A stretch of 64,000 nucleotides of DNA, from NCBI GenBank assembly GCA_037074705.1, contig JAYJMR010000014.1, forward strand, positions 496,001 to 560,000, read 5' to 3'. The position numbers and the translations under genes were made by a program. This document shows, piece by piece, positions 46,181 through 55,433 of this stretch (positions are counted from its first letter, which is position 1; each line of letters starts with the position of its first letter). The stretch comes from Zhengitettix transpicula (lineage: Eukaryota; Arthropoda; Insecta; Orthoptera; Tetrigidae). The notes beneath the pieces are model-generated. The model ran no database searches, was not told the origin of the DNA, and saw only the letters and a list, made by a program, of their open reading frames with translations.

Positions 46181-47668
46181 TCAATCACCTGTCAACCCAT
46201 ATTCCTTCCACTTCTCTGTAACTTTCTTTATTATTTCCTCGTTCATTTCAATTTTTCTTCCCCATTCTCGTTTGGTTTCAGGTGGAAGTTTGTTTGTTGC
46301 ATCAAACCCTATTTTACCTCCGAGACCACTTTCAGGAGAAGCGAAGTCTAAATAATCAATTGGAGCATTTTCTATCATGATTGTATCACGTACAGGGTCC
46401 ATTCTTGTTGAAACTGCCCACATTACTTCCTTCCAATCACGTACATTTATATCATCATCAACAACTATAATAAATTTGGTGTATAAGAACTGTTTGAGAA
46501 AAGCGAGTATGCCCATAATAATTCTTTTTGCATGCCCTGGATAAGCCTTTTTTATCGATACTACCGCTATTCTATATGAGCAACCTTCTGGAGGCAGGTA
46601 AAAGTCCACTATCTCTGGAAATTGATTGATAAGAATTGGCACAAAAATTTCATTGAGTGCTTCACCAAGAATTGATGGTTCATCTGGCGGCTTACCAGTG
46701 TAAGTGCTGAGATAAATTGGATCTTTGCGCATTGTAATTGCAGTGATATTAAACTCAGGAAACTGTTCAACAGCATTATAGTAACCGGTATGGTCTCCAT
46801 ATGGCCCTTCATCTTGGTAATTATTCAAACTCACATAGCCTTCCAAAACAATTTCTGCATGAGCTGGAACCTGAAGGGGAATAGTTCTACAATTTACAAG
46901 CTCAAGAGGCTTTTTGCGCAGCAGCCCAGCAAATTGGTATTCTGATAAAGTCTCCGGCACCGGAGTTACCGCAGCAATAATCGTTGCAGGATCGCTACCA
47001 ATCACAGCAGCCGCAGGAAACTTCATATTTTGCCCCCTCTCCTTCCACCGTTTATGGTGACCTGCACCACCACGATGCGCAAGCCAGCGCATTAAAGTCG
47101 TTTTTTTATCCACGACCTGCATACGATATATTCCAAGATTAAAATTATCTTGCTTGTCTGCTGTTGGTCCTTTTGTTACCACAAGTGGCCAAGTGATAAG
47201 CGGTGCAGGTTCATTTGGCCAGCATGTTTGAATAGGCAGCAAACTAAGATCCACCTTATCCCCAGTTAGCACCACCTCTTGACATGGGGCTTTGCTCACA
47301 ACTTTGCTTCGCATCGACAATACAACTTTTAGTAGAGGAAACATTTTCACAGCATCTTTGAAGGTTTTTGGCGGCTCAGGTGATCGCAAAAATGCTAGAA
47401 GTTTACCCAGATCCCTTAATTCATCAGAATTCATACCAAGTCCGAATGCAATTCTCTCAATAGTACCAAATAAATTCACTAAAACTGGAATTGAATTTTT
47501 GCCATTTTCTGTGACAACATTTTCAAAGATGATAGCTGGCCCTTTGTTTGACAAAACTCTGCGGTGAATTTCTGTCATTTCAAGAACGGTCGAAACTTCC
47601 TTTTTAATCCTAATTAGATCTTTTTTCTCTTCTAAGGCTTTGATGAAGTCGCATAAGTTATTGTACAT
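46181..47668 (-). CDS. ubiD: UbiD-family decarboxylase (3-octaprenyl-4-hydroxybenzoate carboxy-lyase)
   Basis: UbiD removes the carboxyl group from the prenylated ring in ubiquinone synthesis, using prenylated FMN from UbiX. The 495-residue protein shows the family pattern: [42 protein letters not shown] and the C-terminal helix with [15 protein letters not shown]. Length is normal. It has its own transcription unit on the minus strand. Confidence 0.95.
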   Translation of the reverse strand: MYNNLCDFIKALEEKKDLIRIKKEVSTVLEMTEIHRRVLSNKGPAIIFENVVTENGKNSIPVLVNLFGTIERIAFGLGMNSDELRDLGKLLAFLRSPEPPKTFKDAVKMFPLLKVVLSMRSKVVSKAPCQEVVLTGDKVDLSLLPIQTCWPNEPAPLITWPLVVTKGPTADKQDNFNLGIYRMQVVDKKTTLMRWLAHRGGAGHHKRWKERGQNMKFPAAAVIGSDPATIIAAVTPVPETLSEYQFAGLLRKKPLELVNCRTIPLQVPAHAEIVLEGYVSLNNYQDEGPYGDHTGYYNAVEQFPEFNITAITMRKDPIYLSTYTGKPPDEPSILGEALNEIFVPILINQFPEIVDFYLPPEGCSYRIAVVSIKKAYPGHAKRIIMGILAFLKQFLYTKFIIVVDDDINVRDWKEVMWAVSTRMDPVRDTIMIENAPIDYLDFASPESGLGGKIGFDATNKLPPETKREWGRKIEMNEEIIKKVTEKWKEYGLTGD

Positions 47669-47715
47669 ATTTTAAAAATTTTAAGCCTTTTAAGAAGTGT
47701 TTTTCCCAGCACAAC

Positions 47716-49599
47716 TCATTCACTTATTATTATAGAAGCTCTAGAAAAATTATTCTCCAACTCGCTTTTTAAGCTTTTATACTCAGCAGTCTTTAATTCT
47801 TCATTAGCAATAAAACTTTTTCTTATAGCTATTATGTTGCTAAATTCAGTTCCATCATTTTGATATTTACACGACCTATTTACATATAACCAAGGAGAAT
47901 CTATTTTAAAATTCAAACTTTCACAGTTTTTAATTTTGATATCTTTTATTATCATATGGCTTTCCTTAGTTTTAGTTACACCGATAAAAAGATCTGATAC
48001 TTGGTCAGAAGCTGTATTCACAACATCATTAAGCCAATTATCTCCTAAATTCAAAGCAGGTCCTAGATTTGTCTTAAAAATCTTATTTTTTTGCTGAAAC
48101 TCATATTTGATTGTAAGATCTTCTACATTACGTAAAGTAAGGTCAGGCAATTCTAAGAACTTCTTTTCTTCTTCATCAAGATATACCCCACTAATCATAT
48201 GAAAAACAGAATCCCTTAGTTGCTCATTTGAATAATATAATCCAACCCCTGTTAAACCTAGGGCTGCTTCCCCTTGTACGGTAAGCCGGCCATATTCATT
48301 TACAACATTATCTTCTATAGTTAATTCACTATGAGATATCACTTTTGAATTTTCAGCTTGTACAGCAGGAATTTTTATGTAATCTGCTTCCTCAGAATTG
48401 AGTACTAGAGCGTTCCTATCAGCAATGTCTGGAAAAATACCCTGTGCCATACTGACGGTATTAGTTGGATCAATCCAATATATTTTTCCATCTTTATTTG
48501 TTACTTTGAGCATCACATGATTGAAATTACCCATATTAGGTAATGCTTTAGAGTTAGAAGTGTTAGTAGTTCCTCTCATAACTAAAACAGGTTGAACTTT
48601 GTAACCAAGTTCCTGTAAAATAGCAGCCGTGCTAGCAGAAAAATCTTTGCAATCCCCAACTTGAGAATCAGCAATTTTCTCTAAATCTCTCGGGAAATAT
48701 TTTCCTGATACTGTACGCCAGTCTCCCATGTACTGAACTTTTTCATTCAATAAAGAAGTAACAGCATTGATCTTATCTTCATCAGTACTCTCACTGGTAG
48801 CAGATTCTGCTATAGCTTTAAAAGTTGCAGGAAGTGGCTGGTTAATGACGCTATGATAACCAGGAGCTAATTTTTTAGCTAAATCCTCCCATTTAGATAG
48901 GCTTGAAAGTGATACCCAAGTGTTGTGTTTAATATTCAATATTCCATTATGTGGTTCATTTGTTGTGTTTTCATAAACTGCTTTCTTCAAAGCAATGCTT
49001 ATAGAGTGTATATCATCATTTTTTTCCTCAGCGATTTCTAATACTTCTCTTGGATCATTAACTTTAATCTCCAGGGGTAATTCAGAATTGATTTTAGTAT
49101 TGTCTGCTTGTAAATAATCCCCATGATAAGAAAAGCTCAAGCCATAAAAATTATCAACAGGAACCTTTTTGTTAACTTGTTTATACCTTAAATATACTTC
49201 TGTACCAATTTCTATTTTAGGAAACGATATAGTTACTTGCCTTAACTGATCGAAGCCTTTACTAGGACTAGCTAGCGGTTTATCCTCTATCATGTCTTCA
49301 GTGACTATATATTCCTCTCCGTTATAAGCTGTTTTAGCTTCTAAAACAGTCAAATCTGCACTATCATCATTGTAGATTAAACTATACAGAGAAAATCTAT
49401 CACGCCCAGACTCCTTGAGTATTTTTGCTTGAAGCTCTACTTCCGTTTCGTAGGTACCATCTCTATTAACATTAATGTTAACATTAGAAAACTTAACCTC
49501 GACAGAAGCATCTTCGTACTTACTCCACCTTGCTTCAGCTATAGGAGTTATAAAAAATACTAATAATGCTAAGTTAAATATAGTTTTTAGAAATTTCAT
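47716..49599 (-). CDS. DUF3857 / transglutaminase-like domain protein, exported
   Basis: The 627-residue product starts with a signal peptide (LKTIFNLALLVFFITPIAEA). The N-terminal half is a beta-rich DUF3857 region. A transglutaminase-like (cysteine protease fold) domain at about residues 260-390 has a possible triad: Cys in QVGDCKDFSA, His in GNFNHVML and Asp in YWIDPTN. The C-terminal part is beta-rich. Such proteins are found in the envelope of many Gram-negatives with unproven roles. The frame is intact. Confidence 0.82.
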   Translation of the reverse strand: MKFLKTIFNLALLVFFITPIAEARWSKYEDASVEVKFSNVNINVNRDGTYETEVELQAKILKESGRDRFSLYSLIYNDDSADLTVLEAKTAYNGEEYIVTEDMIEDKPLASPSKGFDQLRQVTISFPKIEIGTEVYLRYKQVNKKVPVDNFYGLSFSYHGDYLQADNTKINSELPLEIKVNDPREVLEIAEEKNDDIHSISIALKKAVYENTTNEPHNGILNIKHNTWVSLSSLSKWEDLAKKLAPGYHSVINQPLPATFKAIAESATSESTDEDKINAVTSLLNEKVQYMGDWRTVSGKYFPRDLEKIADSQVGDCKDFSASTAAILQELGYKVQPVLVMRGTTNTSNSKALPNMGNFNHVMLKVTNKDGKIYWIDPTNTVSMAQGIFPDIADRNALVLNSEEADYIKIPAVQAENSKVISHSELTIEDNVVNEYGRLTVQGEAALGLTGVGLYYSNEQLRDSVFHMISGVYLDEEEKKFLELPDLTLRNVEDLTIKYEFQQKNKIFKTNLGPALNLGDNWLNDVVNTASDQVSDLFIGVTKTKESHMIIKDIKIKNCESLNFKIDSPWLYVNRSCKYQNDGTEFSNIIAIRKSFIANEELKTAEYKSLKSELENNFSRASIIISE

Positions 49600-49747
49600 T
49601 ACGTCACCACATTTACTGAAAAATTATTTTACTAGACTTGTACAATGCCACCTACAATACAAACAGCTAACTGATTAGGGAAGAAGCTTATTTTCTAGAA
49701 TGGCTATTTCTTTCTCTTTACCAATTATTGGTTCGCTCATATAATTT

Positions 49748-49780
49748 ACCGCCGTGTTTGTCAACATTATATGCGGCGGT
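49748..49780. repeat. GC-rich palindrome 1
   Basis: ACCGCCG (49748-49754) pairs with CGGCGGT (49774-49780) around a 19-base loop. Together with the next hairpin it forms a direct repeat of the same palindrome type. Confidence 0.75.
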
Positions 49781-49799
49781 TATAAAATAATCAACTTTT

Positions 49800-49836
49800 T
49801 TACCGCCGCGGTTACAATTGTTATACGCGGCGGTAA
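49800..49836. repeat. GC-rich palindrome 2 (11-bp perfect stem)
   Basis: TTACCGCCGCG (49800-49810) is the exact complement of 49826-49836, with a 15-base loop. There is no T tract, so it is a poor Rho-independent terminator. A lone half-arm, ACGGCGGTA, occurs at about 46159-46167. Confidence 0.85.
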
Positions 49837-49993
49837 GGATTGCTTAAATTTCTCAAATGCCTTATTCTACACAAGTTTTCGTTACTTAATATCACCAGAT
49901 TCTCTGATATAACATATATAAAGTTTGCATTTCTTGATAAAAATGTTTTAACATTAAGCATTTCTTTAATATTTGTATTCTTTAAGTAAGTAT

Positions 49994-50734
49994 ATGTCTA
50001 AGATACCATTTTTATTGATTTTTATACTTGCAGTAGCAAGTTTACCAGTAATAAACAATTGGCTTTCACACCGCAGTCAGACCTTAAATGATGATTATAT
50101 AGGTGAGAGATTGGATAATTACATCAGTAAAAATTTTGATAGAGTTCTAAAAGCTCTTCAGGAAGAGTCAGCTAAAAATAGTTATGCTAATGCAACCAAA
50201 AATAAAATTTCTCAGCATAAAAATGAAATATTCGACTCCACTTATCCTTACTCAGGAAATGAAAATAGCAATGTCATAGCTGTAGGGTTCTTTGACTATT
50301 CTTGTGGCTATTGTAAAGCAATAAAGAATGACATAAAACAGTTGATCAATGATGGCAAAATTAAATATATCTTTAGGGATGCTCCAATACTTGGTAACAA
50401 CTCCTTAAAGGCAGCAAAAGGCGCTCTAGCTACTTATTTTATCGATAAAGAAAAGTACTTAGATTTTCACTACGCTGCACTAGATCACAGAGGAGAATTT
50501 TCAGACAAAACTATATTAGGTATAGTGAAAAATATAGGGGTTAACGAGAACGATTTTAACAACTCCATGAAAAATAATGCAGACAAAATTGAGCAAATGA
50601 TAAACAATAGTAAACTTTTAGTAAGCGAGCTGGGAGTAGGCGGTACACCTTTTTTGATAATAGGAGATAGTCTTTTTGTAGGAAAAACTGATTTAAATAT
50701 ATTACGCAAAAAAGTAGATGGGTTAAAAGATTAA
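49994..50734 (+). CDS. DsbA-family thiol oxidoreductase, membrane-anchored
   Basis: From ATG 49994 the product is 246 residues; an upstream TTG at 49973 is possible. An N-terminal hydrophobic anchor (FLLIFILAVASLPVI) is followed by about 70 charged residues, then the DsbA fold. The active site is FFDYSCGYCKAIK (CGYC), and the cis-Pro segment is GVGGTPFLIIGDSLFVG. By family it forms disulfides in periplasmic proteins. An experimentally studied DsbA exists in Wolbachia; which paralogue this is I cannot say. Confidence 0.9.
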   Translation: MSKIPFLLIFILAVASLPVINNWLSHRSQTLNDDYIGERLDNYISKNFDRVLKALQEESAKNSYANATKNKISQHKNEIFDSTYPYSGNENSNVIAVGFFDYSCGYCKAIKNDIKQLINDGKIKYIFRDAPILGNNSLKAAKGALATYFIDKEKYLDFHYAALDHRGEFSDKTILGIVKNIGVNENDFNNSMKNNADKIEQMINNSKLLVSELGVGGTPFLIIGDSLFVGKTDLNILRKKVDGLKD

Positions 50735-50746
50735 TAAATTTCCTGC

Positions 50747-50775
50747 TTGACAGCACAAGAGAGTTTAAGTATAAT
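50747..50775 (+). promoter_or_regulatory. Perfect consensus sigma70 promoter
   Basis: TTGACA (50747-50752) and TATAAT (50770-50775) match consensus exactly with a 17-base spacer. The next reading frame starts 150 bases downstream. The leader has two inverted repeats: AATATGTA/TACATATT and AATCAGCC/GGCTGGTT. It may drive the OTU-type gene or a small RNA. Confidence 0.75.
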
Positions 50776-50925
50776 TAAGATATAGTAAGTAACAATATGT
50801 ATAGTCTACATATTAGTTTAAGAAGAATAGGTGATGTTTGCTTGTAACACAGCACGACCTTAAGTAATCAGCCTTTCTAGGCTGGTTAATCTATTAAAAT
50901 ACAATTATCATTTTGGAGTTATAAC

Positions 50926-51561
50926 ATGAAAAATTTTAACAAAAAACCAATTGCTCTTTTTCGGCAAATCGAAAAAAGCACAAAATTAAGTCAATTTTTA
51001 TTTAACAATCTAGACTCTTTTTATTCTCAAAGGCTAGGAAGACTAGTTGATAAATTTCGGGCACAAAAAACAAAAAGAAGTAGTTTATTGAATGAGCTAA
51101 GGAGGGCTTATCCTGAAAAGCTAAAAATAGGAGCTTCTATATCAGAAGGAGATTGCTTTTTTGACTCCTTGGCTCAAGAATTGAATGAGCTAAGTATAAA
51201 ACCTGGTCATCGTTTTACCGCAAAATCATTAAGAGAAGATTGTGAAAATTATGCCAGAGCAAATGCAGATTCAAATTCGTGGGTTTATAAAAAAATAACA
51301 GGAGATGCTGAAGAAGGAGGATATTTTGTAGGTGAAGGAAATTTGGATAGCAAAGTAATAGCGAAGGAAAGAAATAGCAAAGATGAAAAAGGCATATCTG
51401 CACAAACAGACTGGTGTAAAGATGAAGAAATAATAACCAAATATACAGAAGATGAGTTTTTCAGCTGGTTACTAGAGGAATATCGTGAAGATAGAGCAGT
51501 TGTGTTAAAAGTCAATAGAAAAATTGATGTAGCTGTGAATAAATACTTAAAGTTTATGTAG
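50926..51561 (+). pseudogene. OTU-type cysteine protease gene, 3' end replaced by IS110 sequence
   Basis: The ATG follows GGAG at good spacing. The first 190 residues are native: a basic, amphipathic N-terminus and an OTU-like catalytic box, SISEGDCFFDSLAQEL (D76, C77). From residue about 190 on, the sequence (VVLKVNRKIDVAVNKYLKFM) is encoded by the left end of an IS110 fragment (51494-51683). The catalytic His is normally near the domain end, and I cannot place it, so the domain is probably incomplete. A shifted tail may survive at 53028-53072, beyond the IS256 copy. The product might still fold in part. Confidence 0.7.
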
Positions 51562-51683
51562 ACGTATTTATTCACAGCTACGCTAGTACTAGATAAAAGC
51601 AGAATTAGGGCTATATTCCTTAGTGAACACTCTACCATCTCTTACTAAAGAGTTAGCAAGAATAAGTAATTTTCTCATGGCAG
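51494..51683 (-). mobile_element. IS110-family fragment (left end only)
   Basis: This matches 29375 onward almost base for base through the 18-bp hairpin (51529-51581) and the end of the recombinase gene, then stops at the IS256 border at 51684. It provides the C-terminus of the OTU frame. It cannot move by itself. Confidence 0.88.
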
Positions 51684-53027
51684 GGGAATGTTCAAAAAAG
51701 TGTGTCAAGCCGCATTTTTAGTTCAACTCAATTTTCAATCTATCTGGAAAGAAAATATCAAGTTGAGACATAGTTAAAGCCCAATTAGGGAGAGCCATAA
51801 TCCACTTTTGCTCTACCTTTTTTATAGCACAATATACCTGTTTGTACAAGGCATTTGTACTAGTAAATGAACCCTTAGTTTTAGTAAATTTCCTGATTTG
51901 TCTATGCAACCCCTCAATTGGATTAGTGGTGTAAATCAGCTTCCTAACTGGCCCAGAATACTTAAAATAACTGGATAAGTTTTCCCAATTGTTCTGCCAG
52001 GATTTTATAACTAAAGGATACTTTTCTCCCCATTTTTCTTCCAGCTCAAGCAGATAATTCTCAGCAATTTCTTTACTTGAAGCACGATATATTTTTTTCA
52101 GATCATTCATGAAAACTTTCACATCTTTACTGGATACATATTTCAGAGAATTTCTTATTTGGTGTACTATACATAGCTGCACTTCTGCACTGGGAAATAC
52201 ACTGTTGATGGCTGCAGGAAAGCTTTTTAGTCCATCTACACATGCAATCAGAATATCTTCTACTCCTCTTTCTTTGAGGTTATTTAGCACTCCCAACCAA
52301 AAGTTAGCTCCTTCACTTTCAGCCAAATAAAAGCCCAGGACTTCTTTTCTGCCATTTTGGTCTATGCCCAATATATTGTACATACATTTACTTACGCAAT
52401 GTCCATCCTCCTTGACCTTAAAGAACATCCCATCCATAAATACTATCGGGTATACTGATTGCAGTGGACGACTACGCCATTCATTGATTATAGGCAGTAA
52501 TTTGTCGGTAATACTTGATATCTCTGCTGCCGATATTTTGTGATCATAAATTTCCTCAACGTGTGACGCTATATCTCTATAGCTCATACCACTGGCAAAT
52601 GTGCTCAAAATCTTCGTTTCAAGCTCTGGATGTAAGCTTGTTTGCCTTTTTTTGACTATTTGCGGCTCAAAACTTCCTTCTCTATCTCTTGGCGTTAACA
52701 GCTCAAATGAACCTGCACTTGTACGTAAAGTCTTTCCATTCCTCCCATTTCTGCGATTATTTTCTTCACTTTCAGCTAATAAATGGTTTTCTATTTCACC
52801 TTCTAGACTCGCCTCCAGCAGCTTTTTTATAAATGGTGTTAATGCTCCCTCCTTTCCTGTCAACGGTCTTCCTTCTCGTATAGACGACAGGATATTTGTT
52901 TCCAACTCTTTATAATCTACCAATCCGTTAGTTCTGTTTACTACTTTTTGACTCATTGTCAAACCTCCATTTTTTTATATCAATTTATTACTTTTTTTCG
53001 GTTTGACACACTTTTTTGAACATTCCC
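51684..53027 (-). mobile_element. IS256-family insertion sequence (copy 2, 1,344 bp)
   Basis: Ends and length are the same as copy 1. The flanking octamers (CATGGCAG left, GATTTATC right) differ, so there is no target duplication. It truncates the IS110 fragment on its left. The neighbouring IS110 half is missing, which implies a deletion or recombination at this point. Confidence 0.92.
51718..52962 (-). CDS. IS256-family transposase
   Basis: The 414-residue product is identical in translation to the one at 34103, with the same DDE motifs (FMDGMFFKV, ACVDGLKSFP, NPIEGLHRQI). It is intact and probably functional. Confidence 0.95.
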   Translation of the reverse strand: MTMSQKVVNRTNGLVDYKELETNILSSIREGRPLTGKEGALTPFIKKLLEASLEGEIENHLLAESEENNRRNGRNGKTLRTSAGSFELLTPRDREGSFEPQIVKKRQTSLHPELETKILSTFASGMSYRDIASHVEEIYDHKISAAEISSITDKLLPIINEWRSRPLQSVYPIVFMDGMFFKVKEDGHCVSKCMYNILGIDQNGRKEVLGFYLAESEGANFWLGVLNNLKERGVEDILIACVDGLKSFPAAINSVFPSAEVQLCIVHQIRNSLKYVSSKDVKVFMNDLKKIYRASSKEIAENYLLELEEKWGEKYPLVIKSWQNNWENLSSYFKYSGPVRKLIYTTNPIEGLHRQIRKFTKTKGSFTSTNALYKQVYCAIKKVEQKWIMALPNWALTMSQLDIFFPDRLKIELN

Positions 53028-53187
53028 GATTTATCTATTGAGGAGCTTGAAAATTATGCTTTCAAAATTTAACCTGGGTTAAAAACAGCGATAGTTTATT
53101 GACTCAGAAATAATATATTAAGATATAAATAAAAGTAGTTAATATATCTACTCTAAACTCTTGTTTAGCTCTGCAGAATTTGACGTA

Positions 53188-54111
53188 TCAAGATGCAACA
53201 TCACAGAATTTATATATCAGTTCCTGATTGTTCTTTATCATTGCCTTTGCCTCTTGCTGAAGAGATTTGATATTTTTTGATGTAATATTATCCATGTCAG
53301 CCGACGCTAGCTTCAATTGCGATTGTATTCTTACGTATCTATTGCCTATTACTTGATTCATCTGATAATTTACGCAGTCCAATCCAGAGGCAAACATCAC
53401 ATTTAACAAAGGTTTTATCCAGCCTATTTTTCCAAATCTCCTTGAATTAGCTATGCTTCTATCTGTTCTGCCAGTACCTATTGATAACAGTATAATCTCA
53501 TCATTTGGAAATAACCTCTTACCACTTGCATATGCGCAAGCCGCAGGATTATTGGCAAATACCCCACCATCTACTAATACTCTGTCTATCTGATCAATTT
53601 TTAGATGTTTTGGCATGAAATAAGTAGGTGCAGCCGTTGCAGCTCTGAGTGCATCTTTTAGCCTGATAAAATTTCTGTCTTCTCTCCATCTCTTAAAAAA
53701 GAAAGGATAGTTGTTGTTAATATCATAACTTGTTATCAGTACCTTACTTAATGTATTTTTTAGAATATCCTCTCCAAAATATTTATCCAGTACAAATTCA
53801 ATATTTTTATGTGGGTATTGTGCGCAATTAAGCCAAGAAAATATTGATCTTCTCAAAAATGAAGATTTAAAAATATATGCTCCGTACTTTTGGTAAAACT
53901 CAACTAGGTCGTTGGCTGAGTATTGGGGATTTCCTTGTTGATCTTTTTTGCATAACCCTGCTACAACAATTCCACCGGTTGAGGTTCCTGCCATAAGATC
54001 AAAGATTTCAGCTATCGGTTTCCTTGTCCTTTGCTCTATTTCTGCGAGAATAATGGCTGGTATGATGCCCCTTATGCCACCACCGTCAATTGAAAGGATG
54101 TATTTAGTCAT
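53188..54111 (-). CDS. Patatin-like phospholipase
   Basis: Patatin-type enzymes are Ser-Asp lipid acyl hydrolases. ATG 54111 gives MTKYILSIDGGGIRGIIPAI, the oxyanion-hole DGGGxRG at its usual place close to the start. A TTG at 54165 would add 18 residues. The nucleophile is in LMAGTSTGGIVVAG (GxSxG) and the Asp in VLVDGGVFANNPA (DGG). The 307 residues are complete. Such proteins occur in Wolbachia and in WO phage cargo. Its start codon overlaps, head to head, the start of the truncated PLD paralogue. Confidence 0.93.
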   Translation of the reverse strand: MTKYILSIDGGGIRGIIPAIILAEIEQRTRKPIAEIFDLMAGTSTGGIVVAGLCKKDQQGNPQYSANDLVEFYQKYGAYIFKSSFLRRSIFSWLNCAQYPHKNIEFVLDKYFGEDILKNTLSKVLITSYDINNNYPFFFKRWREDRNFIRLKDALRAATAAPTYFMPKHLKIDQIDRVLVDGGVFANNPAACAYASGKRLFPNDEIILLSIGTGRTDRSIANSRRFGKIGWIKPLLNVMFASGLDCVNYQMNQVIGNRYVRIQSQLKLASADMDNITSKNIKSLQQEAKAMIKNNQELIYKFCDVAS

Positions 54112-54286
54112 GAGTAGATATTTATTAGTTTTATTAACTTGCTCACTTTTATCAGGGTTGCCCAAAAACTACAGTTTGCTTCACACCTAGAGAAAATTGT
54201 GCCGAACAAATAACCAATGCTATAGATCAAGCTCAAAAGTCCATATTAGCTCAAGCATACACGTTTACCTCAAAGCCTATTGCTAA
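54110..54286 (+). pseudogene. Truncated phospholipase D-family protein
   Basis: The first 16 codons (MSRYLLVLLTCSLLSG) are a signal sequence. After a one-base frame change in GGGTTGCCC the sequence gives CPKTTVCFTPRENCAEQI and then SILAQAYTFTSKPIAN, matching the start of the PLD gene at 45613 (CPKATVCFSPEEDC, SILVQEYTFT). With the shift corrected, the lipobox LSGC would fall at the junction. The frame is lost at the IS630 end (54287) and no remainder was found. The HKD motif is gone. Confidence 0.8.
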
Positions 54287-54349
54287 TACCAATTCCTGCT
54301 ATAGAAGGAACGAATAGACAATAATGGAAAAAAAGCCATACTGAAGTAA

Positions 54350-54934
54350 CTCAACAACCATCACCTATAAGGTGAAGGGTTAAAGATTAATCAATTTGAA
54401 ATTGATCATTGTCGTGGACTGGTTCACCTTCCTGTATCGATATATATTCTTGTATCACCTCATCTGTAATAGTACCAGAACTGACAACTAAATATCCCCT
54501 TGCCCATAAATGCCTTCCCCAAAATTGCTTACGTAAACTTGAAAAATCTTGCATCAACAATCGAGAGCTTATTCCTTTTAAAAGTTGTACAATTTTACTA
54601 ACGCTTTGCTGTGGCTTGTATGATATAAACATGTGAATGTGATCAACTGCTATCTTACCAGAAATAATTTGGACTTCATTTTCCATAGCAACATGCCTTA
54701 ATATTTCTCTTGTTCTAGATGCAGTTTGCCCTATCAAAATTCTTTTTCGATATTTTGGAACCCAGACCAGATGCACCTTCATATCGTATTTAGAATGTGC
54801 ATTATATCCATAACGTTGCATACGTGGCTATTATAACTTTTCGTTTTCCTCAAAGCTAGGGTTTTCTATCTACATCAGGGAACACTAAAGTTTTTCCACC
54901 TGCAAGGTGGAGGCTTTTACCATTACTACGGACA
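54350..54934 (-). mobile_element. IS200/IS605-family element (tnpA only, copy 1, 585 bp)
   Basis: On the minus strand the element begins directly after TTTAC in the target, inside IS630 copy 2, and there is no target duplication. It has subterminal hairpins: CCACCT-GCA-AGGTGG near one end and TCACCT-ATA-AGGTGA near the other. Comparison with uninterrupted IS630 copy 1 fixes its borders. A second identical-length copy is at 62528-63112. Confidence 0.93.
54387..54821 (-). CDS. tnpA: IS200/IS605-family Y1 transposase TnpA
   Basis: The 144-residue HUH enzyme has VHLVWVPKYRKRIL at the start, the metal-binding DHIHMFIS (HUH) and the catalytic tyrosine in VIQEYISIQE. The frame appears intact. It acts on single-stranded ends with a TTAC-type target. 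Confidence 0.95.
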   Translation of the reverse strand: MQRYGYNAHSKYDMKVHLVWVPKYRKRILIGQTASRTREILRHVAMENEVQIISGKIAVDHIHMFISYKPQQSVSKIVQLLKGISSRLLMQDFSSLRKQFWGRHLWARGYLVVSSGTITDEVIQEYISIQEGEPVHDNDQFQID

Positions 54935-54953
54935 GTAAAATAGCGAGGTTTAG

Positions 54954-55433
54954 ATGGCATTAAGATCAAAATTATTGGATGAAAAAGTGGTGGAATCAGC
55001 AAAAGAGATGCTGAAGAAAGTAAGAAATAATGCGTATGTTGCAAAAAAACTAAATGCTGTAATTGCAGCAAAAAAGCACAGTATAACAGCTGTAGCAAAA
55101 ATATGTTGCATTTCAAGAAAGGCAATTACTACATGGATAAAGCACATAAAATTTGGAAGAGAAGAAAAATTATTTGCTCCACCTCAACGCCGTAGAAAAA
55201 CTATATTGAACCAAAGTCAACTTGAACAAATTGAGTTGTGGATAGAGGAAAACCCCAATATTACTATTAGAGAAATGAGAATAAGAGTCCAAGAAAGATT
55301 TGGTTTGAATATCAGCAAATCCGCAATACATCGTAATATGCAAAGAATGAAATTCTCATATATCACACCAAGACCAGTTCATAGTGGACAAGATAAAAAT
55401 AAGCAAGAGGAGTTTAAAAAAAAACCTCAATGA
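54954..55433 (+). CDS. IS630 transposase, first reading frame (copy 2)
   Basis: The 159-residue frame is the same as that at 26960, with helix-turn-helix regions at the start. It ends after the A9 run. The IS200 insertion lies upstream of its start, in the element's left end, so it could separate the frame from its native promoter. Confidence 0.83.
   Translation: MALRSKLLDEKVVESAKEMLKKVRNNAYVAKKLNAVIAAKKHSITAVAKICCISRKAITTWIKHIKFGREEKLFAPPQRRRKTILNQSQLEQIELWIEENPNITIREMRIRVQERFGLNISKSAIHRNMQRMKFSYITPRPVHSGQDKNKQEEFKKKPQ

Larger units (their letters stand above)
49600..49993. other. Intergenic region with two GC-rich palindromes
   Basis: Between two divergently oriented genes lies a 394-base stretch. 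It holds two hairpins (49748-49780 and 49800-49836) that share the arm ACCGCCG/CGGCGGT, standing out against the AT-rich background. Upstream of the dsbA-like gene there is also an inverted repeat around ATATCACCAGATTCTCTGATAT near 49890-49911. No gene is visible. Confidence 0.6.
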
